This document shows, piece by piece, positions 7,217-16,496 of a DNA stretch of 64,000 nt. The notes under the pieces are model-generated. The model did no database searches. It was not told the origin of the DNA and saw only the letters and a list, made by a program, of their open reading frames with translations. The stretch's first letter is position 1, and every line of letters starts with the position of its first letter. The DNA lies in assembly GCF_040760005.1 (NCBI RefSeq), contig NZ_CP099760.1:2227501-2291500 (forward strand), written 5' to 3'. Made by a program: the position numbers and the translations under genes. This DNA is from Pseudomonas sp. stari2 (lineage in GTDB: Bacteria > Pseudomonadota > Gammaproteobacteria > Pseudomonadales > Pseudomonadaceae).

Positions 7217-9487
7217 ATGTCCGACCGTTTCGAACTCTTCCTCACTTGCCCCAAAGGCCTTGAAGGCCTGCTCATCGAGGAAGCCGTCGGGCTTGGCCTT
7301 GAAGAAGCCCGCGAGCACACCTCCGCCGTGCGTGGCATGGCGACCATGGAAACCGCTTATCGCCTGTGCCTCTGGTCGCGTCTGGCCAACCGCGTGTTGC
7401 TGGTGCTCAAGCGCTTCCCGATGAAAAACGCCGAAGACCTTTACCACGGCGTGCTAGACGTCGACTGGCAGGACCACATGCTCGCTGACGGCACCCTGGC
7501 TGTTGAATTCAGCGGCCACGGCTCGGGCATCGACAACACCCATTTCGGCGCCTTGAAGGTCAAGGACGCCATCGTCGACAAACTGCGCACTCCGCAGGGC
7601 GACCGCCCGAGCATCGACAAGCTCAACCCGGACCTGCGCATTCACCTGCGTCTGGATCGCGGCGAAGCGATCCTGTCCCTCGACCTCTCCGGCCACAGCC
7701 TGCACCAGCGCGGCTACCGCTTGCAGCAGGGCGCTGCGCCGCTGAAGGAAAACCTCGCGGCGGCGATCCTGATCCGTTCCGGCTGGCCGCGCATTGCCGC
7801 CGAAGGTGGTGCGCTGGCTGACCCGATGTGCGGTGTCGGCACGTTCCTGGTCGAAGCCGGCATGATCGCCGCCGACATGGCGCCGAACCTGCGTCGTGAG
7901 CAGTGGGGCTTCACCGCCTGGCTCGGTCACGTCCCGGCGCTGTGGAAGAAACTGCACGAAGAAGCCGTCGAGCGTGCCGCCGTCGGTCTGGCCAAGCCAC
8001 CGCTGTGGATCCGTGGTTATGAAGCCGACCCACGGCTGATCCAGCCAGGCCGCAACAACGTCGAGCGCGCCGGCCTGAGCGAATGGATCAAGATCTATCA
8101 GGGCGAAGTCGCGACCTTCGAACCGCGTCCGGACCAGAACCAGAAAGGCCTGGTCATCTGCAACCCGCCGTACGGCGAGCGTCTGGGTGACGAAGCCAGC
8201 CTGTTGTACCTCTACCAGAACCTCGGCGAGCGTCTGCGTCAGGCCTGCCTGAACTGGGAAGCGGCGGTGTTCACCGGCGCGCCGGATCTGGGCAAGCGCA
8301 TGGGCATCCGCAGCCACAAACAGTATTCGTTCTGGAACGGCGCGCTGCCGTGCAAGCTGCTGTTGATCAAAGTGCTGCCGGATCAGTTCGTCACCGGCGA
8401 GCGTCGCACCCCGGAGCAACGCCAGGCCGAGCGCGAGCAAGCTGAATACGATCAGGCACCGAACGAGCCGCAAGAGCGCAAGTACAACAAGAACGGTAAC
8501 CCGATCAAACCGACACCAGCCCCGGCTCCGGTGATCGAGCAGCCGCGCCTGAGCGAGGGAGGGCAGATGTTTGCCAACCGCCTGCAGAAGAACCTCAAGG
8601 CGATGGGCAAATGGGTCAAGCGCGAAGGCATCGACTGCTACCGCATCTACGATGCGGACATGCCGGAATACGCCATGGCCATTGACCTGTATCACGACTG
8701 GGTGCACGTCCAGGAGTACGCCGCGCCGAAGTCGATTGATCCGGAAAAAGCCTCGATCCGCATGTTCGACGCCCTGGCGGCCATTCCTCAGGCGCTGAAC
8801 ATCGACAAGAGCCGCGTGGTGGTCAAGCGCCGCGAGCGTCAGAGAGGCACCAAGCAGTACGAGCGTCAGGCGGCCCAGGGCAAGTTCAACGAAGTCAGCG
8901 AAGGCGGCGTGAAGCTGCTGGTGAATCTCACCGACTACCTCGACACAGGGCTGTTCCTCGATCACCGGCCAATGCGCATGCGGATCCAGAAAGAGGCGGC
9001 CGGCAAGCGCTTCCTCAACCTGTTCTGCTACACCGCGACCGCTAGCGTGCATGCAGCCAAGGGCGGTGCGCGCAGCACCACCAGCGTCGACCTGTCGAAA
9101 ACCTACCTCGACTGGGCTCGCCGCAACCTGTCGCTCAACGGTTTCTCCGACAAGAACCGTCTGGAGCAGGGCGATGTGATGGCGTGGCTGGAAAGCAGCC
9201 GGGAAGAGTACGACCTGATCTTCATCGACCCGCCGACCTTCTCCAACTCCAAGCGCATGGAAGGCATCTTCGATGTGCAGCGTGACCAGGTGCAGTTGAT
9301 CGACCTGGCCATGGCCCGACTGGCACCGGGCGGGGTGTTGTACTTCTCCAACAACTTCCGCAAGTTCCAGCTTGAGGAAAATCTGGCCGAGCGCTATGTG
9401 GTGGAAGAAATCACCGCCAGCACCATCGATCCGGATTTCGCCCGCAACGGCAAGATCCACCGCGCCTGGAAAATCACGGCTCGTTGA
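7217..9487 (+). CDS. rlmL: Bifunctional 23S rRNA methyltransferase RlmKL
   Basis: This 756-residue protein fuses two methyltransferases that make m2G2445 and m7G2069 in 23S rRNA. An N-terminal THUMP region is followed by the RlmL half with DPMCGVGTF (SAM site) and NPPYGE (catalytic NPPY). A charged, proline-rich linker (about 395-440) leads to the RlmK half with LNLFCYTA (SAM site) and FIDPPTFSNS. Length is in the range of E. coli RlmL (702), the extra being the linker. It acts on the large subunit during assembly, partly by unwinding a helix. It is divergent from rmf and has no operon partner downstream. Confidence 0.96.
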   Translation: MSDRFELFLTCPKGLEGLLIEEAVGLGLEEAREHTSAVRGMATMETAYRLCLWSRLANRVLLVLKRFPMKNAEDLYHGVLDVDWQDHMLADGTLAVEFSGHGSGIDNTHFGALKVKDAIVDKLRTPQGDRPSIDKLNPDLRIHLRLDRGEAILSLDLSGHSLHQRGYRLQQGAAPLKENLAAAILIRSGWPRIAAEGGALADPMCGVGTFLVEAGMIAADMAPNLRREQWGFTAWLGHVPALWKKLHEEAVERAAVGLAKPPLWIRGYEADPRLIQPGRNNVERAGLSEWIKIYQGEVATFEPRPDQNQKGLVICNPPYGERLGDEASLLYLYQNLGERLRQACLNWEAAVFTGAPDLGKRMGIRSHKQYSFWNGALPCKLLLIKVLPDQFVTGERRTPEQRQAEREQAEYDQAPNEPQERKYNKNGNPIKPTPAPAPVIEQPRLSEGGQMFANRLQKNLKAMGKWVKREGIDCYRIYDADMPEYAMAIDLYHDWVHVQEYAAPKSIDPEKASIRMFDALAAIPQALNIDKSRVVVKRRERQRGTKQYERQAAQGKFNEVSEGGVKLLVNLTDYLDTGLFLDHRPMRMRIQKEAAGKRFLNLFCYTATASVHAAKGGARSTTSVDLSKTYLDWARRNLSLNGFSDKNRLEQGDVMAWLESSREEYDLIFIDPPTFSNSKRMEGIFDVQRDQVQLIDLAMARLAPGGVLYFSNNFRKFQLEENLAERYVVEEITASTIDPDFARNGKIHRAWKITAR

Positions 9488-9501
9488 CACTCTGCTCAAT
9501 T

Positions 9502-9567
9502 GGATCCACAGAGCCTTGATTTTTAAAGGCTCTTGGATCCGATCAGTGCTAGCCAAATTAGTGGCTA
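9502..9567. repeat. Two inverted repeats after rlmL
   Basis: A 39-base inverted repeat pairs GGATCC..AGAGCCTT (9502-9517) with AAGGCTCT.GGATCC (9526-9540). Right after it lies TAGCCA/TGGCTA with an AATTAG loop (9550-9567). Neither is followed by a clear T-run in the plus direction, so a classical terminator is uncertain. They fill most of the gap between rlmL and the next gene. Confidence 0.55.
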
Positions 9568-9633
9568 ATAGCTATAACTCACACACGGCCAATGGGGTTT
9601 TTCCCGCAGATGCTGGCGTAGTGAGTTGCCTTT

Positions 9634-12018
9634 ATGTCGTTGCACCCCGTGCGCCCAAAAATACTGGGTTTCATCAGCGAAGAAGTCTCGGCCTGGCTGG
9701 TCGCGCTGCTGGTATTGCTCGCCGGCGGGATTCTCACGGGGTTACTCGCCTGGGCCACCCTCAATCAGTTTCACAACCAATTGCGTCAGCGCTTTCAACT
9801 GCTGGCCAATGAACGCTATAGCCGCATCGAAGAGCGGTTTCAGGATCAGGAGCAACGCCTCGACGGCCTGCGGCGGTTTTTCACCAACTCCGAATCGGTG
9901 TCCCGTGCCGAATTCGATGGCTATACCCAACCTTTATTACTGCGTACCCAAGCCTATTCCTTTGCGCTGCGGGTGAGGGGAGACGAGCGCGCCGCGTTCG
10001 AGCAACGTGTGCGCGATGAGGGGCAGCCCACGTTCAGCGTGCGCGAACTCAATGCCCACGGCGATCTGCAGTTGGCCTCGGCCCGCGACGAATACGTCGT
10101 CGTGGTGTACAGCCAGACGCAGAGCCGCCTCGGCTCCCCCCTGGGTTATGACTTGCTGGCCCAGCCATTGCGCCGTTCGACCCTGGAGCGTGCGGATCAA
10201 CTCGGTGGCCTGGCAGTGTCGCAACCGATGCATTTGGTCAGTATCGAACCGGCTTACGCGCGGGGCGTACTGTTGGTGGCACCGGTCAAGCGCCCCGACG
10301 AAAGTAAGTCGTTCGGTTATGTGATGGCAGTGATCAGCATGCGTCAGTTGCTCGCCGACGGTTTGCCGGATGTCCTGCATGATTATCTTTCGGTGCGCAT
10401 CCTCGACCTGTCGACCAATGATCAGCATGAGGTGCTGTTCGAGTCATCCAACGAGCCGGTCGCCAGCGATTTGTCGACCACGCGGCTGTTGCGCATGGCC
10501 GATCACGACTATCAAGTCGATATCGCGCCCAGCGAGGCTTTCCTGCAAGCCAACCATTCGTCGGTAGGCAGCGTGGTCATTCTGGGTGGCCTGCTCAGCC
10601 TGCTGCTCAGTGCGCTGCTGTATGTCCTGGTCAGTCAGCGCCAGCGCGCGTTGCGCATGGTCCAATTGCGCACCCAGGAACTGCATGAGCGTGAGCAGGA
10701 ACTCAGAGGTACCCACGGCCAGTTGCGCGGAGTGCTCAATGCGGCTACCCAGGTGGCGATCATCGCCACCGACCTGCGCGGTGTGATCAACACCTTCAAT
10801 CCGGGTGCCGAGCAGATGCTCGGTTACCGCAGCTGCGAAGTCATCGGCCACATGACCCTGGAAAACCTGCATTTCCCTCGGGAGCTCATTGCTCGTGCGG
10901 CGGAGTTGAGTGCCCGCTATGGCAAAACCATCCCGACCTGCCAGGCCATGCTGGTCGAGGGTGGCGAGGTCGGCGGGCATGAAGCGCGCGAGTGGACGCT
11001 GGTGCGCAAGGACGGCAGTCATTTGCCGGTGAACATGCTGGCCACCCCGGTACTCGACGAGCAAGGGCTGTGGGTCGGGCACCTGGCGATCTGCATCGAC
11101 ATCACCGAACGCAAGCGCGTGCACGAAGCCCTGGCGGCACGGGACGTGTTGTTGAAGAAGCTCAGCGCCCATGTTCCGGGCGGGATCTATCAGTTCAAGA
11201 TGGAGTTCGACGGACGCTTCAGTGTGATCTACGCCAGCGACGGCATCCGCGAGATTTACGAGCTGGAGCCGGACGTGCTGTTGCTCAACGCCGAAGCGAT
11301 CTTCACCCGCATTCATCCGCAGGATGTCAGCCGCGTGCGCAAGTCGATCCGCGCCTCGGCCGATAACCTCAGCCCGTGGCGCGAGGAATATCGCGTGCAA
11401 TTACCCGAGCGTGGCCTGCGCTGGGTGCGCGGCGAAGCGACCCCCGAGGAACTGCCGGGCGGCGGCGTGCTATGGCATGGCTACATTTCGGACATTTCCG
11501 ACTTGAAGCGGGTGGAGGAAGAACTGCGCGCCCTGTCGGTCACCGATGCGTTGACGGGTATCCACAACCGCCGTTATTTCCAGGAACGCCTTACCAGCGA
11601 AATGGCACGGGTCGAGCGCGGAGGTGGCGAATTGTCGGTGATCATGCTTGATATCGATCATTTCAAACGGATCAATGACCAGTATGGCCATGCGGTCGGC
11701 GACCGGGTGTTGCAGGCCGTGTGCGAGCGAATCGGTCATCGCCTTCGGCGTACCGACGTGTTTTGCCGTTTGGGCGGCGAGGAGTTCATGGTGTTGTGCC
11801 CGGACATCGACGGTGAGCACGCCTACATGTTGGCCAGAGAATTGTGGCAGGGCTTGCGCAGTGCGCCGGTAGATGTGGTCGGTGTGGTGACCGCGAGTTT
11901 CGGAATTGCCAGTTGGCGCCCGGGAGAGGGGGCTGATGCCTTGTTGCTGCGGGCTGACTCAGGGGTGTACGCGGCGAAGCAGGGCGGGCGGGATCGGGTC
12001 GAGCGGCAGATGAACTGA
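9634..12018 (+). CDS. Membrane diguanylate cyclase: CHASE-like, PAS, PAS, GGDEF
   Basis: This 794-residue protein should make cyclic di-GMP from two GTP. A periplasmic CHASE-like sensor (about 42-310) sits between two membrane helices (18-41 and 311-333). Two PAS domains follow (about 365-480 and 500-620), then a GGDEF domain with the active-site motif GGEEF at 714-718. An inhibitory RxxD site (RRTD, 705-708) lies five residues before it, so product feedback is probably intact. No EAL domain follows. The gene stands alone. The ligand of the sensor cannot be read from the sequence. Confidence 0.9.
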   Translation: MSLHPVRPKILGFISEEVSAWLVALLVLLAGGILTGLLAWATLNQFHNQLRQRFQLLANERYSRIEERFQDQEQRLDGLRRFFTNSESVSRAEFDGYTQPLLLRTQAYSFALRVRGDERAAFEQRVRDEGQPTFSVRELNAHGDLQLASARDEYVVVVYSQTQSRLGSPLGYDLLAQPLRRSTLERADQLGGLAVSQPMHLVSIEPAYARGVLLVAPVKRPDESKSFGYVMAVISMRQLLADGLPDVLHDYLSVRILDLSTNDQHEVLFESSNEPVASDLSTTRLLRMADHDYQVDIAPSEAFLQANHSSVGSVVILGGLLSLLLSALLYVLVSQRQRALRMVQLRTQELHEREQELRGTHGQLRGVLNAATQVAIIATDLRGVINTFNPGAEQMLGYRSCEVIGHMTLENLHFPRELIARAAELSARYGKTIPTCQAMLVEGGEVGGHEAREWTLVRKDGSHLPVNMLATPVLDEQGLWVGHLAICIDITERKRVHEALAARDVLLKKLSAHVPGGIYQFKMEFDGRFSVIYASDGIREIYELEPDVLLLNAEAIFTRIHPQDVSRVRKSIRASADNLSPWREEYRVQLPERGLRWVRGEATPEELPGGGVLWHGYISDISDLKRVEEELRALSVTDALTGIHNRRYFQERLTSEMARVERGGGELSVIMLDIDHFKRINDQYGHAVGDRVLQAVCERIGHRLRRTDVFCRLGGEEFMVLCPDIDGEHAYMLARELWQGLRSAPVDVVGVVTASFGIASWRPGEGADALLLRADSGVYAAKQGGRDRVERQMN

Positions 12019-12040
12019 ATCCATCTGCCGTTGACCCCCA

Positions 12041-12131
12041 GCGGGAGCGAGCTTGCTCGCGAATGAGTCAGCAAGGTCTGTGCATCTTCATCGACCGACT
12101 GGACGCCTTCGCGAGCAGGCTCGCTCGCACA
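12041..12131. repeat. Pseudomonas REP pair
   Basis: GGGAGCGAGCTTGCTCGCGAA at the left and its inverse TTCGCGAGCAGGCTCGCTCGCA at the right form a typical paired repetitive extragenic palindrome. A related single copy occurs near 32187. It separates the convergent cyclase and dacB genes. Confidence 0.75.
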
Positions 12132-12146
12132 CTGTTTGTGGGGTGC

Positions 12147-13607
12147 TTACAGAACCGAAGCTGTCTGTGGCATTTTCGGCTGCTTATAGAGATCCAGCAG
12201 CACCTGATCCAGCACCGACGATGCACCGAACGGTGCCTTGTCGTTGAGGATCGCCACCACCGCCCAGGTATTGCCGTTGACGTCGCGGCTGAAGCCGGCG
12301 ATGGCGCGCACGGTGTTCAGTGTGCCGGTCTTGACGTGGGCTTCACCACGCATCGCGGTAGTCTTCAGACGTTTGCGCATGGTGCCGTCGGTGCCGGCAA
12401 TCGGCAGCGAACTGATGTATTCGGCGGCATACGGGCTGTGCCACGCGGCTTGCAGCATGGCGGCCATTTCCCGGGCGCTGACGCGTTCGGCACGGGACAG
12501 GCCGGAGCCGTTCTCCATCACCAGATGCGGCGCAGTGATGCCTTTCTTCGCCAGCCACTGACGGACCACGCGTTGCGCGGCCTTGGCGTCATCGCCGTCG
12601 GCGTCGTTGCGGAATTTCTGGCCCAGGCTCAGGAACAGCTGCTGAGCCATGGTGTTGTTACTGTATTTGTTGATGTCGCGGATGATTTCCGCCAGGTCCG
12701 GCGAGAACGCGCGGGCCAGCACTTTGGCGTTGCTCGGCGTCGGGGCCAGGCGATCCTTGCCCTGGATGCTGCCGCCCAGTTCCTTCCAGATCGCCCGCAC
12801 GGCGCCGGCGGTGTAGGTCGCGTGGTCGAGCAGCGACAGATAAGTCTGCGAGCTGCAGCCTTCGCCCAACTGACCGGCAACGGTCACGGTGACGCTGCCA
12901 TCGGCCTGCGGCACCGGGTTGTAGCGCACGCCACCGGTGCACTGTTTGGAGTTCAGCGCCTTGACGGTGTTTTCGATGTTGATGCTGGCAATCGGCGGTT
13001 CGACCGAGACCAATACCCGGCCATTGTCATTGCGGGCCACGAAGCGCAGGGCCTTGAGGTTGACCAGCAGCGAGTCGGGCTTGACCAGGAACGGCTTGTT
13101 CTCGTCGTTGCCGTCATCATTGAACTCAGGCAGTTGCGGCTGAATGAAGAAGCTGCGGTCCAGCACCAGGTCGCCGGTGATCTGAGTCACGCCGTTGGCG
13201 CGCAGGTCGCGCATCAGCAGCCAGAGTTTTTCCATGTTCAGCTTCGGATCGCCGCCACCCTTGAGGTAGAGGTTGCCGTTGAGGATGCCGCTGTTCAGGT
13301 CGCCGTCGGTGTAGAACTCGGTTTTCCACTGATGGTTGGGGCCGAGCATTTCCAGCGCCGCGTAGGTGGTGACCAGTTTCATGGTCGAGGCCGGGTTGAC
13401 CGATACATCAGCGTTGTACACGGTCGGTGTGCCCGGGCCGTCCAGCGGCACCATCACCAGCGACAGGGCGCTGGGTTGCAGCTTGCTGGCCTTTAGGGCT
13501 TTTTCGACGTTGGGGGTCAGAGCGGTATTGATGGTGGCAGCTGAAACAGGCAGAGCCAGCGGCAGAAGAAGGCCGGCCAGGAGCAGAGGACGCAACGATT
13601 TGATCAT
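12147..13607 (-). CDS. dacB: D-alanyl-D-alanine carboxypeptidase/endopeptidase (PBP4 type)
   Basis: This 486-residue class C penicillin-binding protein trims or cleaves peptidoglycan cross-links in the periplasm. A signal peptide (about 1-24, ending near PVSA) is followed by the three active-site motifs: STMK at 74-77, a SNN motif within KYSNNTM, and KTG in HVKTGTLN. The spacing between SxxK and SxN is long, as expected for the PBP4 insert domains. It is monocistronic and divergent from yggL. Length matches E. coli DacB (477). Confidence 0.94.
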   Translation of the reverse strand: MIKSLRPLLLAGLLLPLALPVSAATINTALTPNVEKALKASKLQPSALSLVMVPLDGPGTPTVYNADVSVNPASTMKLVTTYAALEMLGPNHQWKTEFYTDGDLNSGILNGNLYLKGGGDPKLNMEKLWLLMRDLRANGVTQITGDLVLDRSFFIQPQLPEFNDDGNDENKPFLVKPDSLLVNLKALRFVARNDNGRVLVSVEPPIASINIENTVKALNSKQCTGGVRYNPVPQADGSVTVTVAGQLGEGCSSQTYLSLLDHATYTAGAVRAIWKELGGSIQGKDRLAPTPSNAKVLARAFSPDLAEIIRDINKYSNNTMAQQLFLSLGQKFRNDADGDDAKAAQRVVRQWLAKKGITAPHLVMENGSGLSRAERVSAREMAAMLQAAWHSPYAAEYISSLPIAGTDGTMRKRLKTTAMRGEAHVKTGTLNTVRAIAGFSRDVNGNTWAVVAILNDKAPFGASSVLDQVLLDLYKQPKMPQTASVL

Positions 13608-13840
13608 ATGAAATAAAACCCTACAGCCGAGGGGAAAAAGACGAGGACATGGATGAAAAGGCCCTCAGTGGTCATGAAAGTGTCGGCATTATGCCCCAAG
13701 GTGTAACAGCTTGTGCCTCTCGCAAGGGGGGCAATTCGTTATTTTTTTACGGGCGGTCGCACGCTCGTCCCGGATAGGCGGGCAATCGCCGCCTTAAACT
13801 GGTAAAGTGCCGGCCGTTATTACTTAAGAGGATTGTTCCA
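13608..13840. other. dacB/yggL divergent gap
   Basis: This 233-base gap must hold promoters for both genes. AAGAGGA seven bases before the yggL start is a good ribosome binding site. I could not assign confident -35/-10 pairs. Confidence 0.4.
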
Positions 13841-14185
13841 ATGGCGACTAACCGTTCCCAGCGTCTGCGCAAAAAACTGTGCGTCGATGAATTTCAAGAG
13901 CTGGGTTTCGAACTGAACCTGGGCTTCAAAGAAGACCTGTCCGAAGAAGCCATTGACGCTTTCCTCGAAGCATTCATCAAAGAAGCCATGGAAGCCAACG
14001 GTCTGGGCTATGTCGGCGGCGACGACTTCGGTCTGGTTTGCCTGCAGAAGCGTGGTTCGGTTTCCGAAGAGCAGCGCGCTGCTGTTGAAGCCTGGCTGAA
14101 AACCCGCTCCGAGCTGACTTCTACTGAAATCAGCCCGCTGCTGGACGTTTGGTATCCGGAAAAGCCGATCAACGCGGCCAAGTGA
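13841..14185 (+). CDS. yggL: YggL family 50S ribosome-binding protein (DUF469)
   Basis: This 114-residue protein begins RSQRLRKKLCVDEFQELGF and contains GGDDFGLVCLQKRGS, typical of the YggL/DUF469 family. The E. coli member binds the large ribosomal subunit, and its exact job is not settled. It is a single-gene unit with a strong ribosome site upstream and a strong terminator just downstream. Confidence 0.92.
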   Translation: MATNRSQRLRKKLCVDEFQELGFELNLGFKEDLSEEAIDAFLEAFIKEAMEANGLGYVGGDDFGLVCLQKRGSVSEEQRAAVEAWLKTRSELTSTEISPLLDVWYPEKPINAAK

Positions 14186-14190
14186 TACTG

Positions 14191-14224
14191 AAAAAAACGG
14201 CGACCTGAGGGTCGCCGTTTTTTT
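14191..14224. terminator. yggL terminator, bidirectional
   Basis: ACGGCGACC/GGTCGCCGT stem with a TGAG loop is flanked by seven A on the left and seven T on the right. It therefore can stop both yggL and the convergent benE-like gene, whose stop is at 14247. Confidence 0.92.
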
Positions 14225-14246
14225 ATGCCTGCGTTTTAACCAGGCC

Positions 14247-15437
14247 TCAGGCCTTGCGCCAGTTCAGAATCAGCAAGGTCAGCACCCCCGCGACAATCCC
14301 CCAGAAGGCCGAACCGATGGAAAACAGCGTCAGCCCCGACGCCGTGACCATGAAGGTGATCAGCGCCGCTTCCCGTTCCTTCACTTCGGTCATGGCAATG
14401 CTCAAGCCATTGATGATCGAGCCGAACAGCGCCAGCGCGGCGATCGACAGCACCAGCTCCTTGGGCAGAGCGGCAAACAACGCCGCCAGCGTGGCGCCGA
14501 ACACCCCGGCAATCCCGTAGAAAACCCCGCACCACACCGCTGCCGTGTAGCGTTTGTTGCGATCCTCATGGGCATGGGGCCCGGTGCAGATCGCGGCGCT
14601 GATCGCTGCGAGGTTGATGCCGTGGGAACCGAACGGCGCCAACAGCAGCGAGGCAATGCCGGTGGTGGTGATCAAGGGCGAGGCCGGGACGTTGTAGCCG
14701 TCGGCGCGCAGCACGGCGACGCCAGGCATGTTCTGCGAGGTCATCGCTACCACAAACAACGGAATGCCGATGCTGATGGTCGCTGCGAGGGAGAAGTGCG
14801 GCGTGGTCCAGACCGGGGTTGCCACTTCCAGGTGAAAGCCGCTGAAATCCAACAATCCCATGAAGCCCGACAACGCAGTGCCGATCAGCAGCGCGGCAAG
14901 CACCGCATAACGCGGCGTCAGGCGTTTGACCAGCAGATAAGTGAAGAACATCCCCAGCACCAGGCCGGTGCGGTGCTGCGCGGCGACGAAAATTTCGCTG
15001 CCGATCTTGAACAGAATCCCCGCCAGCAACGCGGCCGCCAGAGAGGCCGGGATCTTTTTCACCAGACGTTCGAAGCTGCCGGTCAGGCCGCAGATCGTCA
15101 CCAGCACCGCGCAGGTAATGTAGGCACCGATGGCTTCGCCGTAGGTGACGCCGCCCAGGCTGGTGATCAGCAGGGCTGCGCCGGGCGTCGACCAGGCAAT
15201 GGTGATCGGCGTGCGATAGCGCAGCGACAGGCCGATCGAACACACCGCCATGCCGATGGAGATCGCCCAGATCCACGAGGAAATCTGCCCGCTGGTCAGG
15301 CCCGCGGCCTGCCCGGCCTGGAACATCAGCACCAGCGAACTGGTGTAACCGGTCATCATCGCGATGAATCCGGCGACGATGGCGGAGGGCGATGTGTCCG
15401 CGAAGGGGCGCAGTCGGGTGTGGGTGATTTCGTTCAT
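14247..15437 (-). CDS. benE: BenE/YdcO family benzoate-proton symporter
   Basis: This 396-residue protein with about 12 hydrophobic helices is a member of the BenE family (benzoate:H+ symport is the named activity). IVAGFIAMMTGYTSS and AWSTPGAALL near the N-terminus are typical of it. No benzoate catabolic gene is next to it, so the real substrate is uncertain; the gene lies beside purine-degradation genes and a divergent GntR regulator. It acts in the inner membrane. Confidence 0.85.
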   Translation of the reverse strand: MNEITHTRLRPFADTSPSAIVAGFIAMMTGYTSSLVLMFQAGQAAGLTSGQISSWIWAISIGMAVCSIGLSLRYRTPITIAWSTPGAALLITSLGGVTYGEAIGAYITCAVLVTICGLTGSFERLVKKIPASLAAALLAGILFKIGSEIFVAAQHRTGLVLGMFFTYLLVKRLTPRYAVLAALLIGTALSGFMGLLDFSGFHLEVATPVWTTPHFSLAATISIGIPLFVVAMTSQNMPGVAVLRADGYNVPASPLITTTGIASLLLAPFGSHGINLAAISAAICTGPHAHEDRNKRYTAAVWCGVFYGIAGVFGATLAALFAALPKELVLSIAALALFGSIINGLSIAMTEVKEREAALITFMVTASGLTLFSIGSAFWGIVAGVLTLLILNWRKA

Positions 15438-15556
15438 GACAGCGGCGTTCCTTGTTCAAGCCACGGATTTCGGGTTTAAGCCTAAACTCAAACGTAACGA
15501 TGCGTTGCAATACAGCCGAAGTCACAAACAGCCGTACAGTCGTGTTGCCACCTTCC

Positions 15557-15568
15557 ATTGTGTACAAT
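15557..15568. promoter_or_regulatory. Candidate GntR operator
   Basis: ATTGT-GT-ACAAT, a two-arm palindrome, lies between benE and the divergent gntR gene, 94 bases before the regulator start. GntR proteins often bind such short palindromes and control themselves and the neighbour. Assignment is an inference from position and symmetry. Confidence 0.4.
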
Positions 15569-15661
15569 CGCGCTGTTTTTTACGCGATACTTGCCAGCGA
15601 CCCACTGTGCCGTATTACAGTCACGGTCAATTCGCCGCAGTTCTTCCCGACTCGAGTGCCC

Positions 15662-16426
15662 ATGAACGAACAGTTGCAACCCCTCAAGAAACAACCGCGA
15701 GCAGGCAAAGCCGGCCGCAGCGGAACCCAGGACGATATTGTCTATGCGCATATCTTCGAGGCTATCCTTGAACAGCGTCTGGCGCCCGGTACAAAGTTGA
15801 GCGAAGAAGCGCTGGGGGAAATTTTCGGGGTCAGCCGTACCATCATTCGCCGCGCACTCTCGCGCCTGGCCCATGAAGGCGTGGTGCTGTTGCGGCCGAA
15901 CCGTGGCGCGGTGGTGGCGAGCCCGAGCGTCGAAGAGGCGCGTCAGGTGTTCCTTGCCCGGCGTCTGGTGGAGCGCGCTATCACTGAACTGGCGGTGCAG
16001 CACGCCACGGCCGAGCAGATCGCCGAACTGCGGCAGATGGTCAACGATGAACGCGACAGCTTCTCTCGTGGCGATCGCGGCGCTGGCATCCGCCTCTCGG
16101 GCGAGTTCCACCTGAAACTGGCCGAAGCGGCGAAGAACGCGCCGTTGATCAGCTTCCAGCGCAGCCTGGTTTCGCAGACGTCGCTGATCATCGCCCAATA
16201 TGAAAGCGGCAACCGTTCGCACTGTTCCTACGACGAGCACACCCAATTGATCGACGCCATAGAAGCACGCAACGGCGAACTGGCGGTGGACCTGATGATG
16301 CATCACATGGATCACATCGACAGCAAGCTCAACCTCGACGAGGAAAGCGCTTCGGACGATCTGCATGCGGTGTTCTCGCATCTGTTGCAGACCAAGAAGC
16401 CGGGGCGCCCTGCGGCCAAGCTCTAA
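15662..16426 (+). CDS. GntR family regulator, FadR/FCD subfamily
   Basis: This 254-residue repressor-type protein has an N-terminal winged helix (residues about 25-95, with KLSEEALGEIFGVSRT and RRALSRLAHEG) and a C-terminal FCD ligand domain. The metal-binding type residues appear as H in FHLKLAEAA and in the SYDEHTQLIDAI segment. I chose the ATG at 15662. The frame is open further upstream, but that part has no family resemblance. It is divergent from benE and convergent on guaD, so it may respond to a purine or aromatic acid; this is not shown. Confidence 0.88.
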   Translation: MNEQLQPLKKQPRAGKAGRSGTQDDIVYAHIFEAILEQRLAPGTKLSEEALGEIFGVSRTIIRRALSRLAHEGVVLLRPNRGAVVASPSVEEARQVFLARRLVERAITELAVQHATAEQIAELRQMVNDERDSFSRGDRGAGIRLSGEFHLKLAEAAKNAPLISFQRSLVSQTSLIIAQYESGNRSHCSYDEHTQLIDAIEARNGELAVDLMMHHMDHIDSKLNLDEESASDDLHAVFSHLLQTKKPGRPAAKL

Positions 16427-16445
16427 AGCGAATCGACAGGCAATA

Positions 16446-16484
16446 AAAATCCCCCGGACTGAAAAGTACCGGGGGGATTTTTTT
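16446..16484. terminator. gntR/guaD bidirectional terminator
   Basis: AATCCCCCGG and CCGGGGGGATT form a strong stem around ACTGAAAAGTA, with A-rich sequence on the left and seven T on the right. It sits between the convergent gntR and guaD genes. Confidence 0.88.
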
Positions 16485-16496
16485 GTCTGCAGAAAA

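Noticed and set aside
7454..9556. 700-codon open frame opposite rlmL
   Set aside because: It is a shadow in high-GC DNA. RlmL on the other strand has complete domains and motifs, while this frame has no recognisable family and no ribosome site.
12041..12131. Possible CRISPR-like repeats at REP elements
   Set aside because: Only two inverted copies, with no regular direct repeat-spacer series and no cas gene.
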